From Hymenobacter terrenus (GTDB lineage: Bacteria; Bacteroidota; Bacteroidia; Cytophagales; Hymenobacteraceae), in NCBI RefSeq assembly GCF_000972495.1, contig NZ_LATM01000028.1, forward strand, positions 1 to 57,302: 57,302 bases of DNA. The letters run 5' to 3'. The notes beneath the pieces were generated by a model. That model ran no database searches, was not told the DNA's origin, and saw nothing but the letters and a program-made list of their open reading frames with translations. How positions within the stretch are numbered: the stretch's first letter is position 1; each line of letters opens with the position of its first letter. Both the position numbers and the translations under genes were made by a program. This document shows, one piece after another, positions 7,885 to 14,896 of this stretch.

Positions 7885-8298
7885 ATGGAAGCAGTAGCAA
7901 AACTCCGTAATGTGCCGACCTCGCCTCGCAAGATGCGTTTGGTGGCCGACCTCGTGCGCGGCAAGAAAGTGACTCAGGCCCTCGGCCTGCTGCGCTTCGA
8001 AGCCAACATTGGCGCCGAGAAGATTGAGAAACTGCTCCTTTCGGCCTTGGCCAACTGGCAGCAGCACAACGAAGACGAGCGGATTGAGGACGCAAATCTC
8101 TACATCAGCGAAATCTTTGTGGATGAAGGCCGTCAGCTGAAGCGTCTGCGCCCCGCCCCCCAAGGCCGTGGCCACCGCATCCGCAAGCGTAGCAACCACG
8201 TGACGCTGAAAATCGATACGAAAGTAGAGAAGCTCGGCAGCAAGGCCGCCAAAGCAGCCGCCACCACCGAAAATCCTAAGGCCGACGCCAACTCCTAA
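7885..8298 (+). CDS. rplV: 50S ribosomal protein L22
   Basis: 137 residues. ATG 7885 gives MEAVAKLRNVPTSPRKMRLV, the conserved L22 start; an upstream extension into rpsS is possible in frame but not credible. L22 lines the exit tunnel with its beta-hairpin (LKRLRPAPQGRGHRIRKRSN), the place of macrolide-resistance changes. A C-terminal tail of about 20 residues (AAKAAATTENPKADANS) exceeds the core family length and is low complexity. Confidence 0.96.
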   Translation: MEAVAKLRNVPTSPRKMRLVADLVRGKKVTQALGLLRFEANIGAEKIEKLLLSALANWQQHNEDERIEDANLYISEIFVDEGRQLKRLRPAPQGRGHRIRKRSNHVTLKIDTKVEKLGSKAAKAAATTENPKADANS

Positions 8299-8304
8299 TT
8301 TAAT

Positions 8305-9195
8305 ATGGGACAGAAAGTAAATCCAACCGGCTTCCGCCTGGGAGTTATCAAAGGCTGGGACTCCAACTGGTACGGCGGCAAGGACTTCGCCGAGAAACTG
8401 GTGGAGGACGAGAAAATTCGCAAATACATCAATGCGCGTATTCAGAAGGGTGGCATCAGCCGCATTGTAATTGAGCGCACTCTAAAACGCATCACCATCA
8501 CCATCAACACGGCTCGTCCGGGGGTGGTAATCGGTAAAGGCGGTCAGGAAGTAGACAAGATTAAGGACGAACTGAAGCAAATCACCAGCAAAGACGTTCA
8601 AATCAACATCTTCGAAATCAAGCGTCCGGAGTTGGATGCTAAGCTGGTTGGCGAAAGCATCGCCCAGCAGCTGGCCGCTCGTATCTCTTTCCGTCGCGCC
8701 ATGAAAATGTCGATTCAGGCTGCTATGCGTGTTGGTGCCGAAGGCATCAAGATTCAGTGCGGTGGCCGTCTCGGCGGTGCTGAAATTGCCCGTTCGGAGC
8801 AGTACAAGGAAGGTCGGACACCGCTGCACACGTTGCGCGCTGACATCGACTACGCTCTGTCGGAAGCTCAGACCGTGTATGGCAAAATCGGCATCAAGGT
8901 GTGGGTGATGCGCGGTGAGGTGTTCGGCAAGCCCGACCTCTCGCCGAACCAGCAGCTCACCAACCCCGGTGGCGGCGAAGGTGGCGGTGGTCGTCGTGAC
9001 GACCGTGGCCCCCGCGGCGAGCGTCGGGACGGTGACCGTGGCCCGCGTCGCGATGGCGACCGTGGTGGTCGTGGTGGCAACGACCGTGGCGGCAACGCCG
9101 GCGGTGGTGCACCCCGCGGCGACAACGCCGGTCCTCGTCGCAATGGCCCCGCTCAAGGTGGTGGAGCCGGTGCTGCCCGCGGCCCGCGTCGCTAA
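8305..9195 (+). CDS. rpsC: 30S ribosomal protein S3 with Gly/Arg-rich tail
   Basis: 296 residues against about 210-250 in most bacteria. The core is complete: MGQKVNPTGFRLGVIKGWDS, the type-II KH domain with RPGVVIGKGGQEVDKI, and the C-terminal RAMKMSIQAAMRVGAEGIK. S3 is in the head at the mRNA entry channel. From about residue 215 the protein turns into a tail of Gly, Arg and Asp (GGGEGGGGRRDDRGPRGE and similar repeats), rich in RGG-like triplets and predicted to be disordered. The tail's DNA is strongly GC-rich and repetitive. The core function is certain; the tail's role is unknown. Confidence 0.96.
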   Translation: MGQKVNPTGFRLGVIKGWDSNWYGGKDFAEKLVEDEKIRKYINARIQKGGISRIVIERTLKRITITINTARPGVVIGKGGQEVDKIKDELKQITSKDVQINIFEIKRPELDAKLVGESIAQQLAARISFRRAMKMSIQAAMRVGAEGIKIQCGGRLGGAEIARSEQYKEGRTPLHTLRADIDYALSEAQTVYGKIGIKVWVMRGEVFGKPDLSPNQQLTNPGGGEGGGGRRDDRGPRGERRDGDRGPRRDGDRGGRGGNDRGGNAGGGAPRGDNAGPRRNGPAQGGGAGAARGPRR

Positions 9196-9207
9196 ATTAT
9201 TGTTCGG

Positions 9208-9306
9208 CGTAGAGATGCGACACTTCGCGTCTCTATGCTAGAATGATTTTTTCCGCTTTAGCCCAATGGCGCGGAACCGGAGACGCGAAGTATCGCGTCT
9301 CTACAT
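9208..9306. repeat. REPIN-like pair of palindromic repeats inside the operon
   Basis: Two related hairpin units lie between rpsC and rplP: 9208-9237 (GTAGAGATGC GACACTTCGC GTCTCTAT) and 9280-9305 (GAGACGCGAA GTATCGCGTCTCTAC), in inverted arrangement. The outer word GTAGAGA(C/T)GC reappears in the pair at 41365-41450, so this is a dispersed family in the genome. The block falls inside an essential transcript, where it could affect mRNA processing. Confidence 0.75.
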
Positions 9307-9337
9307 CCCAAAGAATTCTTTTTAAAATTTTAATAAA

Positions 9338-9763
9338 ATGTTACAACCGAAAAGGACCAAGTATCGCAAGATGCAAAAGGGTCGCGTAACAGGCTTAGCC
9401 TACCGCGGCAGCTCCATAGACTTCGGTTCGTTCGCTATCAAGTCGCTAGAAGTGTCTTGGATTACGGCTCGCCAGATTGAGGCTGCTCGTATCGCCATGA
9501 CCCGCGCTATGAAACGCGAAGGGCAAGTATGGATTCGCATTTTCCCCGACAAACCCATTACCAAGAAGCCTGCTGAGGTGCGAATGGGTAAGGGCAAAGG
9601 CTCGCCTGAATATTGGGTAGCCTGCGTAAAACCCGGTCAAATCATGTTTGAGTCGGACGGTGTTTCGCTGGAAGTAGCTAAAGAATCGCTGCGTCTGGCG
9701 GCTCAGAAGCTGCCCGTAAAAACTTCATTCGTGGTTCGCCGCGACTATACGGACGCTGCTTAA
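9338..9763 (+). CDS. rplP: 50S ribosomal protein L16
   Basis: 141 residues. MLQPKRTKYRKMQKGR and FGSFAIKSLEVSWITARQIE are the L16 hallmarks, and MGKGKGSPEYWVACVKPGQI forms the basic loop near the A-site tRNA elbow. L16 is a late assembly protein of the large subunit. It follows the repeat block by about 30 bp of AT-rich sequence. Its stop is 3 bp before rpmC. Confidence 0.97.
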   Translation: MLQPKRTKYRKMQKGRVTGLAYRGSSIDFGSFAIKSLEVSWITARQIEAARIAMTRAMKREGQVWIRIFPDKPITKKPAEVRMGKGKGSPEYWVACVKPGQIMFESDGVSLEVAKESLRLAAQKLPVKTSFVVRRDYTDAA

Positions 9764-9766
9764 GTC

Positions 9767-9979
9767 ATGAAGAATAAGACCGACCTCAAAGGCCTTTCCG
9801 CTGAAGCGCTGAAAGAGCAAATCAAAACCGAGCAGGCTCAGGGCCAGCAGTTGCGTTTCGCCCATGCGATTTCGCCCCTGGAAAACCCCGCCCGCCTCAA
9901 GGCTAGCCGTAAGAACGTCGCCCGCTTGCTCACCGAGCAGACTCGTCGGAACAACGAGCAGGCCTCTAATCCCGCTTAA
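9767..9979 (+). CDS. rpmC: 50S ribosomal protein L29
   Basis: 70 residues, mainly helical, with LKGLSAEALKEQIKTEQAQG and ENPARLKASRKNVARLLTEQ, consistent with the two-helix L29 fold that sits next to L23 at the exit site. Order rplP-rpmC-rpsQ is the normal one. Sequence alone would be weak for so short a protein; the context makes it secure. Confidence 0.95.
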   Translation: MKNKTDLKGLSAEALKEQIKTEQAQGQQLRFAHAISPLENPARLKASRKNVARLLTEQTRRNNEQASNPA

Positions 9980-9984
9980 TTCCG

Positions 9985-10281
9985 ATGGCAACCGACGTAA
10001 CAACCCAAGACCAAACCGCTGCTGAGGCCTCGCGTAACCTGCGCAAGGAAATCACCGGCACGGTGACGAGCAACAAGATGGATAAGTCCATCACCGTAGC
10101 TGTAGTGCAGAAGCAAAAGCACCCCATGTACGGTAAGTTCGTGACCAAAACCACGAAATTCCACGCCCACGACGAGAAAAACGAGTGTGGAGAAGGCGAC
10201 ACGGTGCGCATCATGAGCACCCGCCCGCTGAGCAAGACCAAGCGGTGGCGCTTGGTGGAAATTATTGAACGCGCTAAATAA
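9985..10281 (+). CDS. rpsQ: 30S ribosomal protein S17
   Basis: 98 residues. The S17 OB-fold is clear: RKEITGTVTSNKMDKSITV, HPMYGKFVTKTTKFHAHDE and GDTVRIMSTRPLSKTKRWRL. An N-terminal segment of about 15 residues rich in Thr/Ala/Gln (TTQDQTAAEASRN) precedes the core and is longer than in most bacteria. S17 binds helix 11 of 16S rRNA. It is followed 9 bp later by rplN. Confidence 0.96.
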   Translation: MATDVTTQDQTAAEASRNLRKEITGTVTSNKMDKSITVAVVQKQKHPMYGKFVTKTTKFHAHDEKNECGEGDTVRIMSTRPLSKTKRWRLVEIIERAK

Positions 10282-10290
10282 TCCAGACAA

Positions 10291-10659
10291 ATGATACAGC
10301 AAGAATCCCGCCTGACGGTTGCCGACAATAGCGGCGCCAAGGAAGTCCTCTGCATCCGGGTTCTGGGTGGCACGGGCAAGAAATACGCCAGCGTTGGCGA
10401 TAAGATTGTGGTAGCTATTAAGTCGGCTATCCCTTCGGGCAACGCTAAAAAAGGCACCGTGAGCAAGGCCGTAGTGGTGCGCACGAAGAAGGAAGTACGC
10501 CGCAAAGACGGTTCGTACATCCGCTTCGACGACAACGCGGCCGTGTTGCTCAACAACAACGACGAGCCTCGCGGAACGCGCATCTTCGGCCCAGTGGCCC
10601 GTGAGCTGCGTGAGCGTCAGTTCATGAAAATCGTATCGCTGGCCCCCGAAGTACTCTAA
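10291..10659 (+). CDS. rplN: 50S ribosomal protein L14
   Basis: 122 residues, the standard length, starting MIQQESRLTVADNSGAKEVL and containing RRKDGSYIRFDDNAAVLLNN and GTRIFGPVARELRERQFMK. L14 lies at the subunit interface, contributes to bridges B5/B8 and is the docking point of the silencing factor RsfS. It is the first gene of the classical spc block; no internal promoter is visible before it. rplX starts 3 bp after the stop. Confidence 0.98.
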   Translation: MIQQESRLTVADNSGAKEVLCIRVLGGTGKKYASVGDKIVVAIKSAIPSGNAKKGTVSKAVVVRTKKEVRRKDGSYIRFDDNAAVLLNNNDEPRGTRIFGPVARELRERQFMKIVSLAPEVL

Positions 10660-10662
10660 GTT

Positions 10663-11007
10663 ATGGCTATCAAAAAAGCAGACCCCGTGCAACTGCACGT
10701 GAAGTCGGGCGATACCGTAAAGGTGATTGCCGGCGACGAAAAGGGCAAAACCGGCATTATTAAGTCGGTGAATCGGGTGACCCAGCGCGTAATCGTGGAA
10801 GGGCTGAACCTGGCAACGAAACACAACAAGCCGAGCGCCAAATCGCCCCAGGGCGGCATCACCAAGATTGAGGCGCCTATCCACGTGAGCAACGTGCAGG
10901 CTATTAACCCCACCACCGGTGAGCGGGTGCGCAAAGGCGCCGCAGCCGCCGCAGCTCCGGCTGCTGCTCCTGCCAAAGCCAAGCGTGCCTCTGCCAAAAC
11001 GGCTTAA
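10663..11007 (+). CDS. rplX: 50S ribosomal protein L24
   Basis: 114 residues. The KOW motif (SGDTVKVIAGDEKGKTGII) and the following VNRVTQRVIVEGLNLATKH identify L24, an assembly initiator near the tunnel exit. The last 25 residues form an Ala/Pro/Lys tail (GAAAAAAPAAAPAKAKRA) beyond the usual core end, another low-complexity extension in this operon. rplE begins 15 bp downstream. Confidence 0.96.
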   Translation: MAIKKADPVQLHVKSGDTVKVIAGDEKGKTGIIKSVNRVTQRVIVEGLNLATKHNKPSAKSPQGGITKIEAPIHVSNVQAINPTTGERVRKGAAAAAAPAAAPAKAKRASAKTA

Positions 11008-11022
11008 GCAGCCCCCTTCATC

Positions 11023-11571
11023 ATGGCCCGTCTCAAAGACATTTATCAGAAAGACGTCGTACCCGCGCTCCAGGAGAAATTCCAGTTCAAGAGCATCATG
11101 CAGGTACCGCGCATCACCAAAATCTGCATTAATCGCGGTATTGGGGCTGCTGTTGCCGACAAAAAGTTGGTGGACAACGGCGTGGAAGAGCTGACGACCA
11201 TCACCGGTCAGAAAGCCGTTCCGACCATCGCCAAGCGTTCGGTGTCGAACTTTAAGCTTCGCGAGGGCATGCCCATCGGGGCGAAAGTGACCCTGCGCGG
11301 CGAGCGCATGTACGAGTTCATGGACCGTCTGCTGACGGTAGCCCTGCCCCGCGTACGTGACTTCAAAGGCATCAACGACAAAGGTTTCGATGGTCGTGGC
11401 AACTACACGCTCGGCGTGAAGGAGCAAATCATCTTCCCCGAAATCTCGATTGACAAAATCAAAAGCATTTCGGGCATGGACATCACGTTCGTGACCACGG
11501 CCGAAAACGACGAGCAGAGCTACGAGCTGCTCAAGGCTTTCGGGATGCCTTTCGCTAACGCTAAGAAATAA
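11023..11571 (+). CDS. rplE: 50S ribosomal protein L5
   Basis: 182 residues, standard length. Motifs include KSIMQVPRITKICINRGIG, TGQKAVPTIAKRSVSNFKLR, and the P-site tRNA-contacting loop near GRGNYTLGVKEQIIFPEI. L5 is part of the central protuberance with 5S rRNA and L18. The gene lies 12 bp before rpsN. Confidence 0.97.
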   Translation: MARLKDIYQKDVVPALQEKFQFKSIMQVPRITKICINRGIGAAVADKKLVDNGVEELTTITGQKAVPTIAKRSVSNFKLREGMPIGAKVTLRGERMYEFMDRLLTVALPRVRDFKGINDKGFDGRGNYTLGVKEQIIFPEISIDKIKSISGMDITFVTTAENDEQSYELLKAFGMPFANAKK

Positions 11572-11583
11572 CCCCGACCACTC

Positions 11584-11853
11584 ATGGCTAAAGAATCCAT
11601 CAAAGCACGGGAGCGCAAGCGCATTGCCACCGTGGCCCGCTACGCTGAGAAGCGTAAGGCGCTGAAAGCTGCCGGCGACTACGAAGGTCTCGACAAGCTG
11701 CCCAAAAACGCTTCGCCCGTGCGCCTGCACAACCGCGACATGATTGACGGCCGCCCCCGCGGCTATATGCGCAAGTTTGGCATCAGCCGCGTGCGTTTCC
11801 GCGAAATGGCTCTCGCTGGGAAGATTCCCGGTGTGACCAAGTCGAGCTGGTAA
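11584..11853 (+). CDS. rpsN: 30S ribosomal protein S14, zinc-free type
   Basis: 89 residues, the long S14 form without CxxC zinc-binding pairs. It carries LPKNASPVRLHNRDMIDGRP and YMRKFGISRVRFREMALAGK, which are diagnostic. S14 acts in the 30S head with S3 and S10. In nearly all bacteria rpsH follows at once; here a strong terminator follows 25 bp downstream and rpsH is 5 kb away. Confidence 0.97.
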   Translation: MAKESIKARERKRIATVARYAEKRKALKAAGDYEGLDKLPKNASPVRLHNRDMIDGRPRGYMRKFGISRVRFREMALAGKIPGVTKSSW

Positions 11854-11874
11854 GCTTCAATTTTCGTAATAAAG

Positions 11875-11925
11875 TTTTAATTCCCAAGTTGAGGTTTCTG
11901 ACCTTAACTTGGGAATTTTGCTTTT
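11875..11925 (+). terminator. Intrinsic terminator after rpsN
   Basis: AATTCCCAAGTT (11879-11890) pairs perfectly with AACTTGGGAATT (11906-11917). The stem continues inward through GAGG/CCTT (one G-U pair) around a 7-nt loop, giving about 16 bp, and TTTGCTTTT follows on the plus strand. The symmetry also gives A/T tracts on the other strand. It would end the rplC-rpsN transcript. Confidence 0.85.
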
Positions 11926-11942
11926 ATGCTATACCTGTCGAG

Positions 11943-12314
11943 ATGAAAAATATCAATTCAATCTACTGCATTACCACCGCATTGTTGATTGGCTGCGAAC
12001 ATAAGAACCCTGCGAATATTAGGCAACGAATCAAGGGCGAGTGGCGGCGAGATAAAGCCCCCAATGATTCGACAATCATAATTGGCGAATACAGCAAGAT
12101 GCCACAACCAGACTTTGTGGTTTGGAATCATTATACCACTTACTACTCTGAATTCAACAAAACGAGAGATACCCTCGAAATGCGTCAAGGATGCATGCAC
12201 TATCGGATGCCCATTTCATATTACCCGCAAGGGGATAGTCTTATGATAGGGTTATTCGGAAAGATGAGCAGAGTAATTGGCAGCAGATACAATTCTCCGG
12301 TAAATAAGAATTGA
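11943..12314 (+). CDS. Putative small lipoprotein
   Basis: 123 residues from ATG 11943. The N-terminus MKNINSIYCITTALLIGCEH looks like a lipoprotein signal, with Cys near residue 18 as acylation site in a loose lipobox (LIGC). The mature part has IKGEWRRDKAPNDSTIIIG and aromatic-rich strands (FVVWNHYTTYYSEF), suggestive of a small lipocalin-like beta barrel as often found in Bacteroidota lipoproteins. I do not recognise a named family. It lies just after the rpsN terminator and has lower GC than the ribosomal genes, consistent with later arrival. Confidence 0.6.
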   Translation: MKNINSIYCITTALLIGCEHKNPANIRQRIKGEWRRDKAPNDSTIIIGEYSKMPQPDFVVWNHYTTYYSEFNKTRDTLEMRQGCMHYRMPISYYPQGDSLMIGLFGKMSRVIGSRYNSPVNKN

Positions 12315-12380
12315 GGATAGATAGGTAGCTATTGTAGTTACTTAATGAATACCGGAGTTACAGAGCACTAGCGAAAACCG

Positions 12381-12479
12381 CAGGTGCCCGTAACCCGGGT
12401 TACAGACACCTGTAGAAACTGAAAGGGCTCTGAAACCCTCGTGATGGGCACCTGGGGAAATCTGCTGGTGCCTGTCACC
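12381..12479. repeat. Palindrome plus repeated 13-mer
   Basis: A 32-bp near-perfect palindrome spans 12381-12412 (CAGGTGCCCGTAACCC next to GGGTTACAGACACCTG, 14 of 16 pairs, no spacer). The unit GGTGCCCGTAACC occurs again in variant form at 12467-12479 (GGTGCCTGTCACC), and GGGCACCTG at 12446-12454 is a further inverted piece. It lies between a plus-strand and a minus-strand gene that converge here, so it could be a repeat element or a protein-binding array; there is no T-tract for a terminator. Confidence 0.6.
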
Positions 12480-12493
12480 TATCGGAGGGCGGT

Positions 12494-13216
12494 TTAGGCG
12501 GCGGTGGGGGCTGCATCGTCGGCTTCCGACTGCCGGCGGGAGGGGGGCAGCACCGAGAAATCGAAGTAATCGGCTACGCGCTCTGGCGTTTTGTAGTAGA
12601 AAGCCAGCAAGGCGGCGTACACGCCGAATAGCTCTGTCAGAATATCCGTTTCGTCGGTATCGAGGGCCGTGCCGGCGGTTTTGACTTGCTTTTTGCGCTG
12701 GTCCTGTTCCTGTCGGGCGATGGTGTATTGGTCGGCCAGGCTGGAGGCTTCTTTGAGCAAGCCGGCGCCCTGGGGTATGGCATTTATGTTATCCGTCAGC
12801 GTTTGGACGAAGGCAGCGAAGGCAGTGCCGAGCGTTTGGCGTGAAGCCTGCGAAAACTGCGAGCGTCCTTCCGGGAAGAATTTCTTGAATAGCTCGGGGG
12901 CTGTTTCCTCCAGCGCGGCGAAATGGAGCTTGTAGGTCCGCTTCATGAACTGCTTCACGAGGCTAAATGCCGTCTCGGCCAGCATCGTTTGGGAGCCCTG
13001 GCCCGCTTTGGCCCCGGCCGTTGCCGTGAGCTTGGTGTCGAAGCTGTCGTAGAAGGGCTGGAGGAGGGCGATTTTTTCCTGCCACTGGTCACCGTCCTGC
13101 TTCAGGGCTTGCAGCGTGTAGCCGGTGATGGATTTCAAATCCTGCCGCGACACTACGAGGTATAACAGCCAGTTGCGGAATTTGCGGCTGAAGAGCTTGT
13201 TTTTGACTTTGGCCAT
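12494..13216 (-). CDS. Unknown helical protein
   Basis: 240 residues from ATG 13216 (MAKVKNKLFSRKFRNWLLYL); an upstream in-frame start at 13408 would read through sequence without protein character. There is no signal peptide. Predicted helices include ITGYTLQALKQDGDQWQEKI, a middle region MLAETAFSLVKQFMKRTYKL, LADQYTIARQEQDQRKKQV and ETDILTELFGVYAALLAFYY; a basic N-terminus and acidic C-terminal tail (SEADDAAPTAA) are evident. I do not recognise a family. It is divergent from lepB with about 257 bp between starts. Confidence 0.7.
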   Translation of the reverse strand: MAKVKNKLFSRKFRNWLLYLVVSRQDLKSITGYTLQALKQDGDQWQEKIALLQPFYDSFDTKLTATAGAKAGQGSQTMLAETAFSLVKQFMKRTYKLHFAALEETAPELFKKFFPEGRSQFSQASRQTLGTAFAAFVQTLTDNINAIPQGAGLLKEASSLADQYTIARQEQDQRKKQVKTAGTALDTDETDILTELFGVYAALLAFYYKTPERVADYFDFSVLPPSRRQSEADDAAPTAA

Positions 13217-13473
13217 GCTGAATTGGGGAGGTAACCACGGGCAACGTCGCCCGCTGGCGCTCCAATAGTAGGCAAGAAAAGCTGAGCCTGGGCGGTGGGG
13301 GTGTTGGCTGCCAGCGAAGCGTCCCAGCCACAACTTCGGGCATGAGGTCAGGGAATTGCCGTCGTGCTTTGTCGGGGCTATTGTGGCCCATGAGCCAACA
13401 CCGTACAATTTGCTTCAATAGCCGAGCGTTGGTTGCCTTAAAGCCATTCCTTCAACGCTCTCGCTCAATCCCC

Positions 13474-14634
13474 ATGTCTTTATTCAGCGCCAGGCGCAAA
13501 GGCTCCAAACCGGCGCCTGCCAAACCCAAAACGAAAAGCCGGGAGTGGACCGATTCTCTGATTTTCGCCATCGTAGCGGTCACGCTGCTGCGGTGGTCGG
13601 CGGTGGAAGCCTACGTTATTCCGTCGGAAAGCATGGAGCAGTCTCTCATGGTGGGCGATTATCTGTTCGTGAGCAAGCTGCATTATGGCCCTATCACGCC
13701 CCAAACGCCGTTGCAGGTGCCCCTCACGCACCAAACCATTTGGGGCACGGGCCTGAAAAGCTACTCCGACCTGATTCAGCTGCCTACTTACCGCTTTCCC
13801 GGCTTCAGCTCGGTGAAGCGCAACGACATAGTCGTTTTCCATGTGCCGCACGAGCAGCAGCTACCGGCCGACCTCCGTACCCACCTCATTAAGCGGTGCA
13901 TTGCCGTGGCTGGCGACACCCTGGAACTACGCTCGGGCCGGGTGTTTCTGAATGGTCAGCCCGGTCCGGTGGCCGGCCAGCCCCAGACCACCTACTTCAT
14001 GGCCGTCGATGCCCCCAACGACGATATCCGACGGACTTTGCACGAGCACGGCGTGGTGGACTACGCGGAGCCCGACGGCATCCCCCGCGCCGTCGGTGAC
14101 CCTGCCACTGGTCAGGTGGGCTTCGTCATCAGCTGCCCGGCCAAGGTCGCCGACTACTTCCGCCAGCAGCCCTACGTGAAAGCCCTGACCGTGACCGCGC
14201 CAGGGGTAGAGCTCTTCCCCGATGTGGCCGATTTCCATGGTTCAGCTGCCACGAGTGCGGCCCCGAACCATTGGCAACTCGATAGCTACGGCCCATTGCC
14301 CGTGCCGAAGAAGGGGCAAACCATCACGCTGACGCCTGACAACGCTGCGATTTATTACAAAATCATCGGGCAGTATGAGCACAACCAGGGCATCAGCTGG
14401 CAGAACGGCATGATTCAGCAAAATGGCCAGCCGCTCACCCACTACACCATCAAGCAGAACTATTACTTTATGATGGGCGACAACCGCCACAACTCCGAGG
14501 ACTCGCGCTTCTGGGGCTTTGTGCCCGAAGACCACCTCGTGGGCAAGGCCGTGTTCGTGTGGCTTTCTCTCGACCCTTACGCCGACTTCTTACACAAAGT
14601 CCGGTGGAGCCGGTTGTTCCACCCCATCAGCTAA
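13474..14634 (+). CDS. lepB: Signal peptidase I
   Basis: 386 residues from ATG 13474. A basic N-terminus is followed by a transmembrane helix (SLIFAIVAVTLLRWSAVEAY). The nucleophile Ser53 lies in PSESMEQSL, and the general base Lys140 in LIKRCIAVAGD; the C-terminal box is MMGDNRHNSEDSRFWGFVPE. The enzyme cuts Sec and Tat signal peptides at the outer face of the inner membrane. A long insert between the catalytic boxes (about residues 165-320) makes it larger than E. coli LepB, as is common in Bacteroidota. Its position inside the spc ribosomal region is unusual. Confidence 0.95.
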   Translation: MSLFSARRKGSKPAPAKPKTKSREWTDSLIFAIVAVTLLRWSAVEAYVIPSESMEQSLMVGDYLFVSKLHYGPITPQTPLQVPLTHQTIWGTGLKSYSDLIQLPTYRFPGFSSVKRNDIVVFHVPHEQQLPADLRTHLIKRCIAVAGDTLELRSGRVFLNGQPGPVAGQPQTTYFMAVDAPNDDIRRTLHEHGVVDYAEPDGIPRAVGDPATGQVGFVISCPAKVADYFRQQPYVKALTVTAPGVELFPDVADFHGSAATSAAPNHWQLDSYGPLPVPKKGQTITLTPDNAAIYYKIIGQYEHNQGISWQNGMIQQNGQPLTHYTIKQNYYFMMGDNRHNSEDSRFWGFVPEDHLVGKAVFVWLSLDPYADFLHKVRWSRLFHPIS

Positions 14635-14672
14635 GCATTAGATTTGACGGGTTATTACCTGCCGGTTGATTG

Positions 14673-14729
14673 GGCAAAAAGTAAAGGGGGTTGCTTCGAT
14701 AATCGAAGCAACCCCCTTTACTTTTTGCC
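14673..14729. terminator. 28-bp perfect inverted repeat, terminator of lepB
   Basis: The arms 14673-14700 and 14702-14729 are perfectly complementary over 28 bp around a single base, with GTAAAGGGGGTTGCTTCGAT in the left arm. The outer arm gives CTTTTT on the plus strand and the same on the minus strand, so it can terminate in both directions. It lies 39 bp after the lepB stop. Confidence 0.85.
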
Positions 14730-14859
14730 GAAGCCATAGCTGCCAGCTTCCACCCGTTTCCTCAAATACTCACACACGACCTTGGGGTATGATTAGCGTG
14801 GAAAATAAGAAGGTCCTTCGTCGTGATTTGCGGACGGAGTAGCACCAGCATAGCGTACC

Positions 14860-14867
14860 TACTTTTG
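14860..14867 (+). promoter_or_regulatory. Possible minus-7 box (TACTTTTG)
   Basis: TACTTTTG fits TAnnTTTG and lies 30 bp before ATG 14897. The only upstream TTTG (14827-14830) is 29 bp away, longer than the usual spacing, so the promoter is tentative. Confidence 0.4.
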
Positions 14868-14896
14868 ACCCTGTATTATCCTCACCCTTGCATTAT

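Noticed and set aside
8482..9156. 224-codon minus-strand frame over rpsC
   Set aside because: Its Thr/Val repeats are the mirror of the Gly/Arg tail codons of S3.
9976..11730. 584-codon open frame on the minus strand across rpsQ to rpsN
   Set aside because: It is the mirror of highly biased ribosomal protein codons. No domain resembles a known protein and it would overlap six certain genes.
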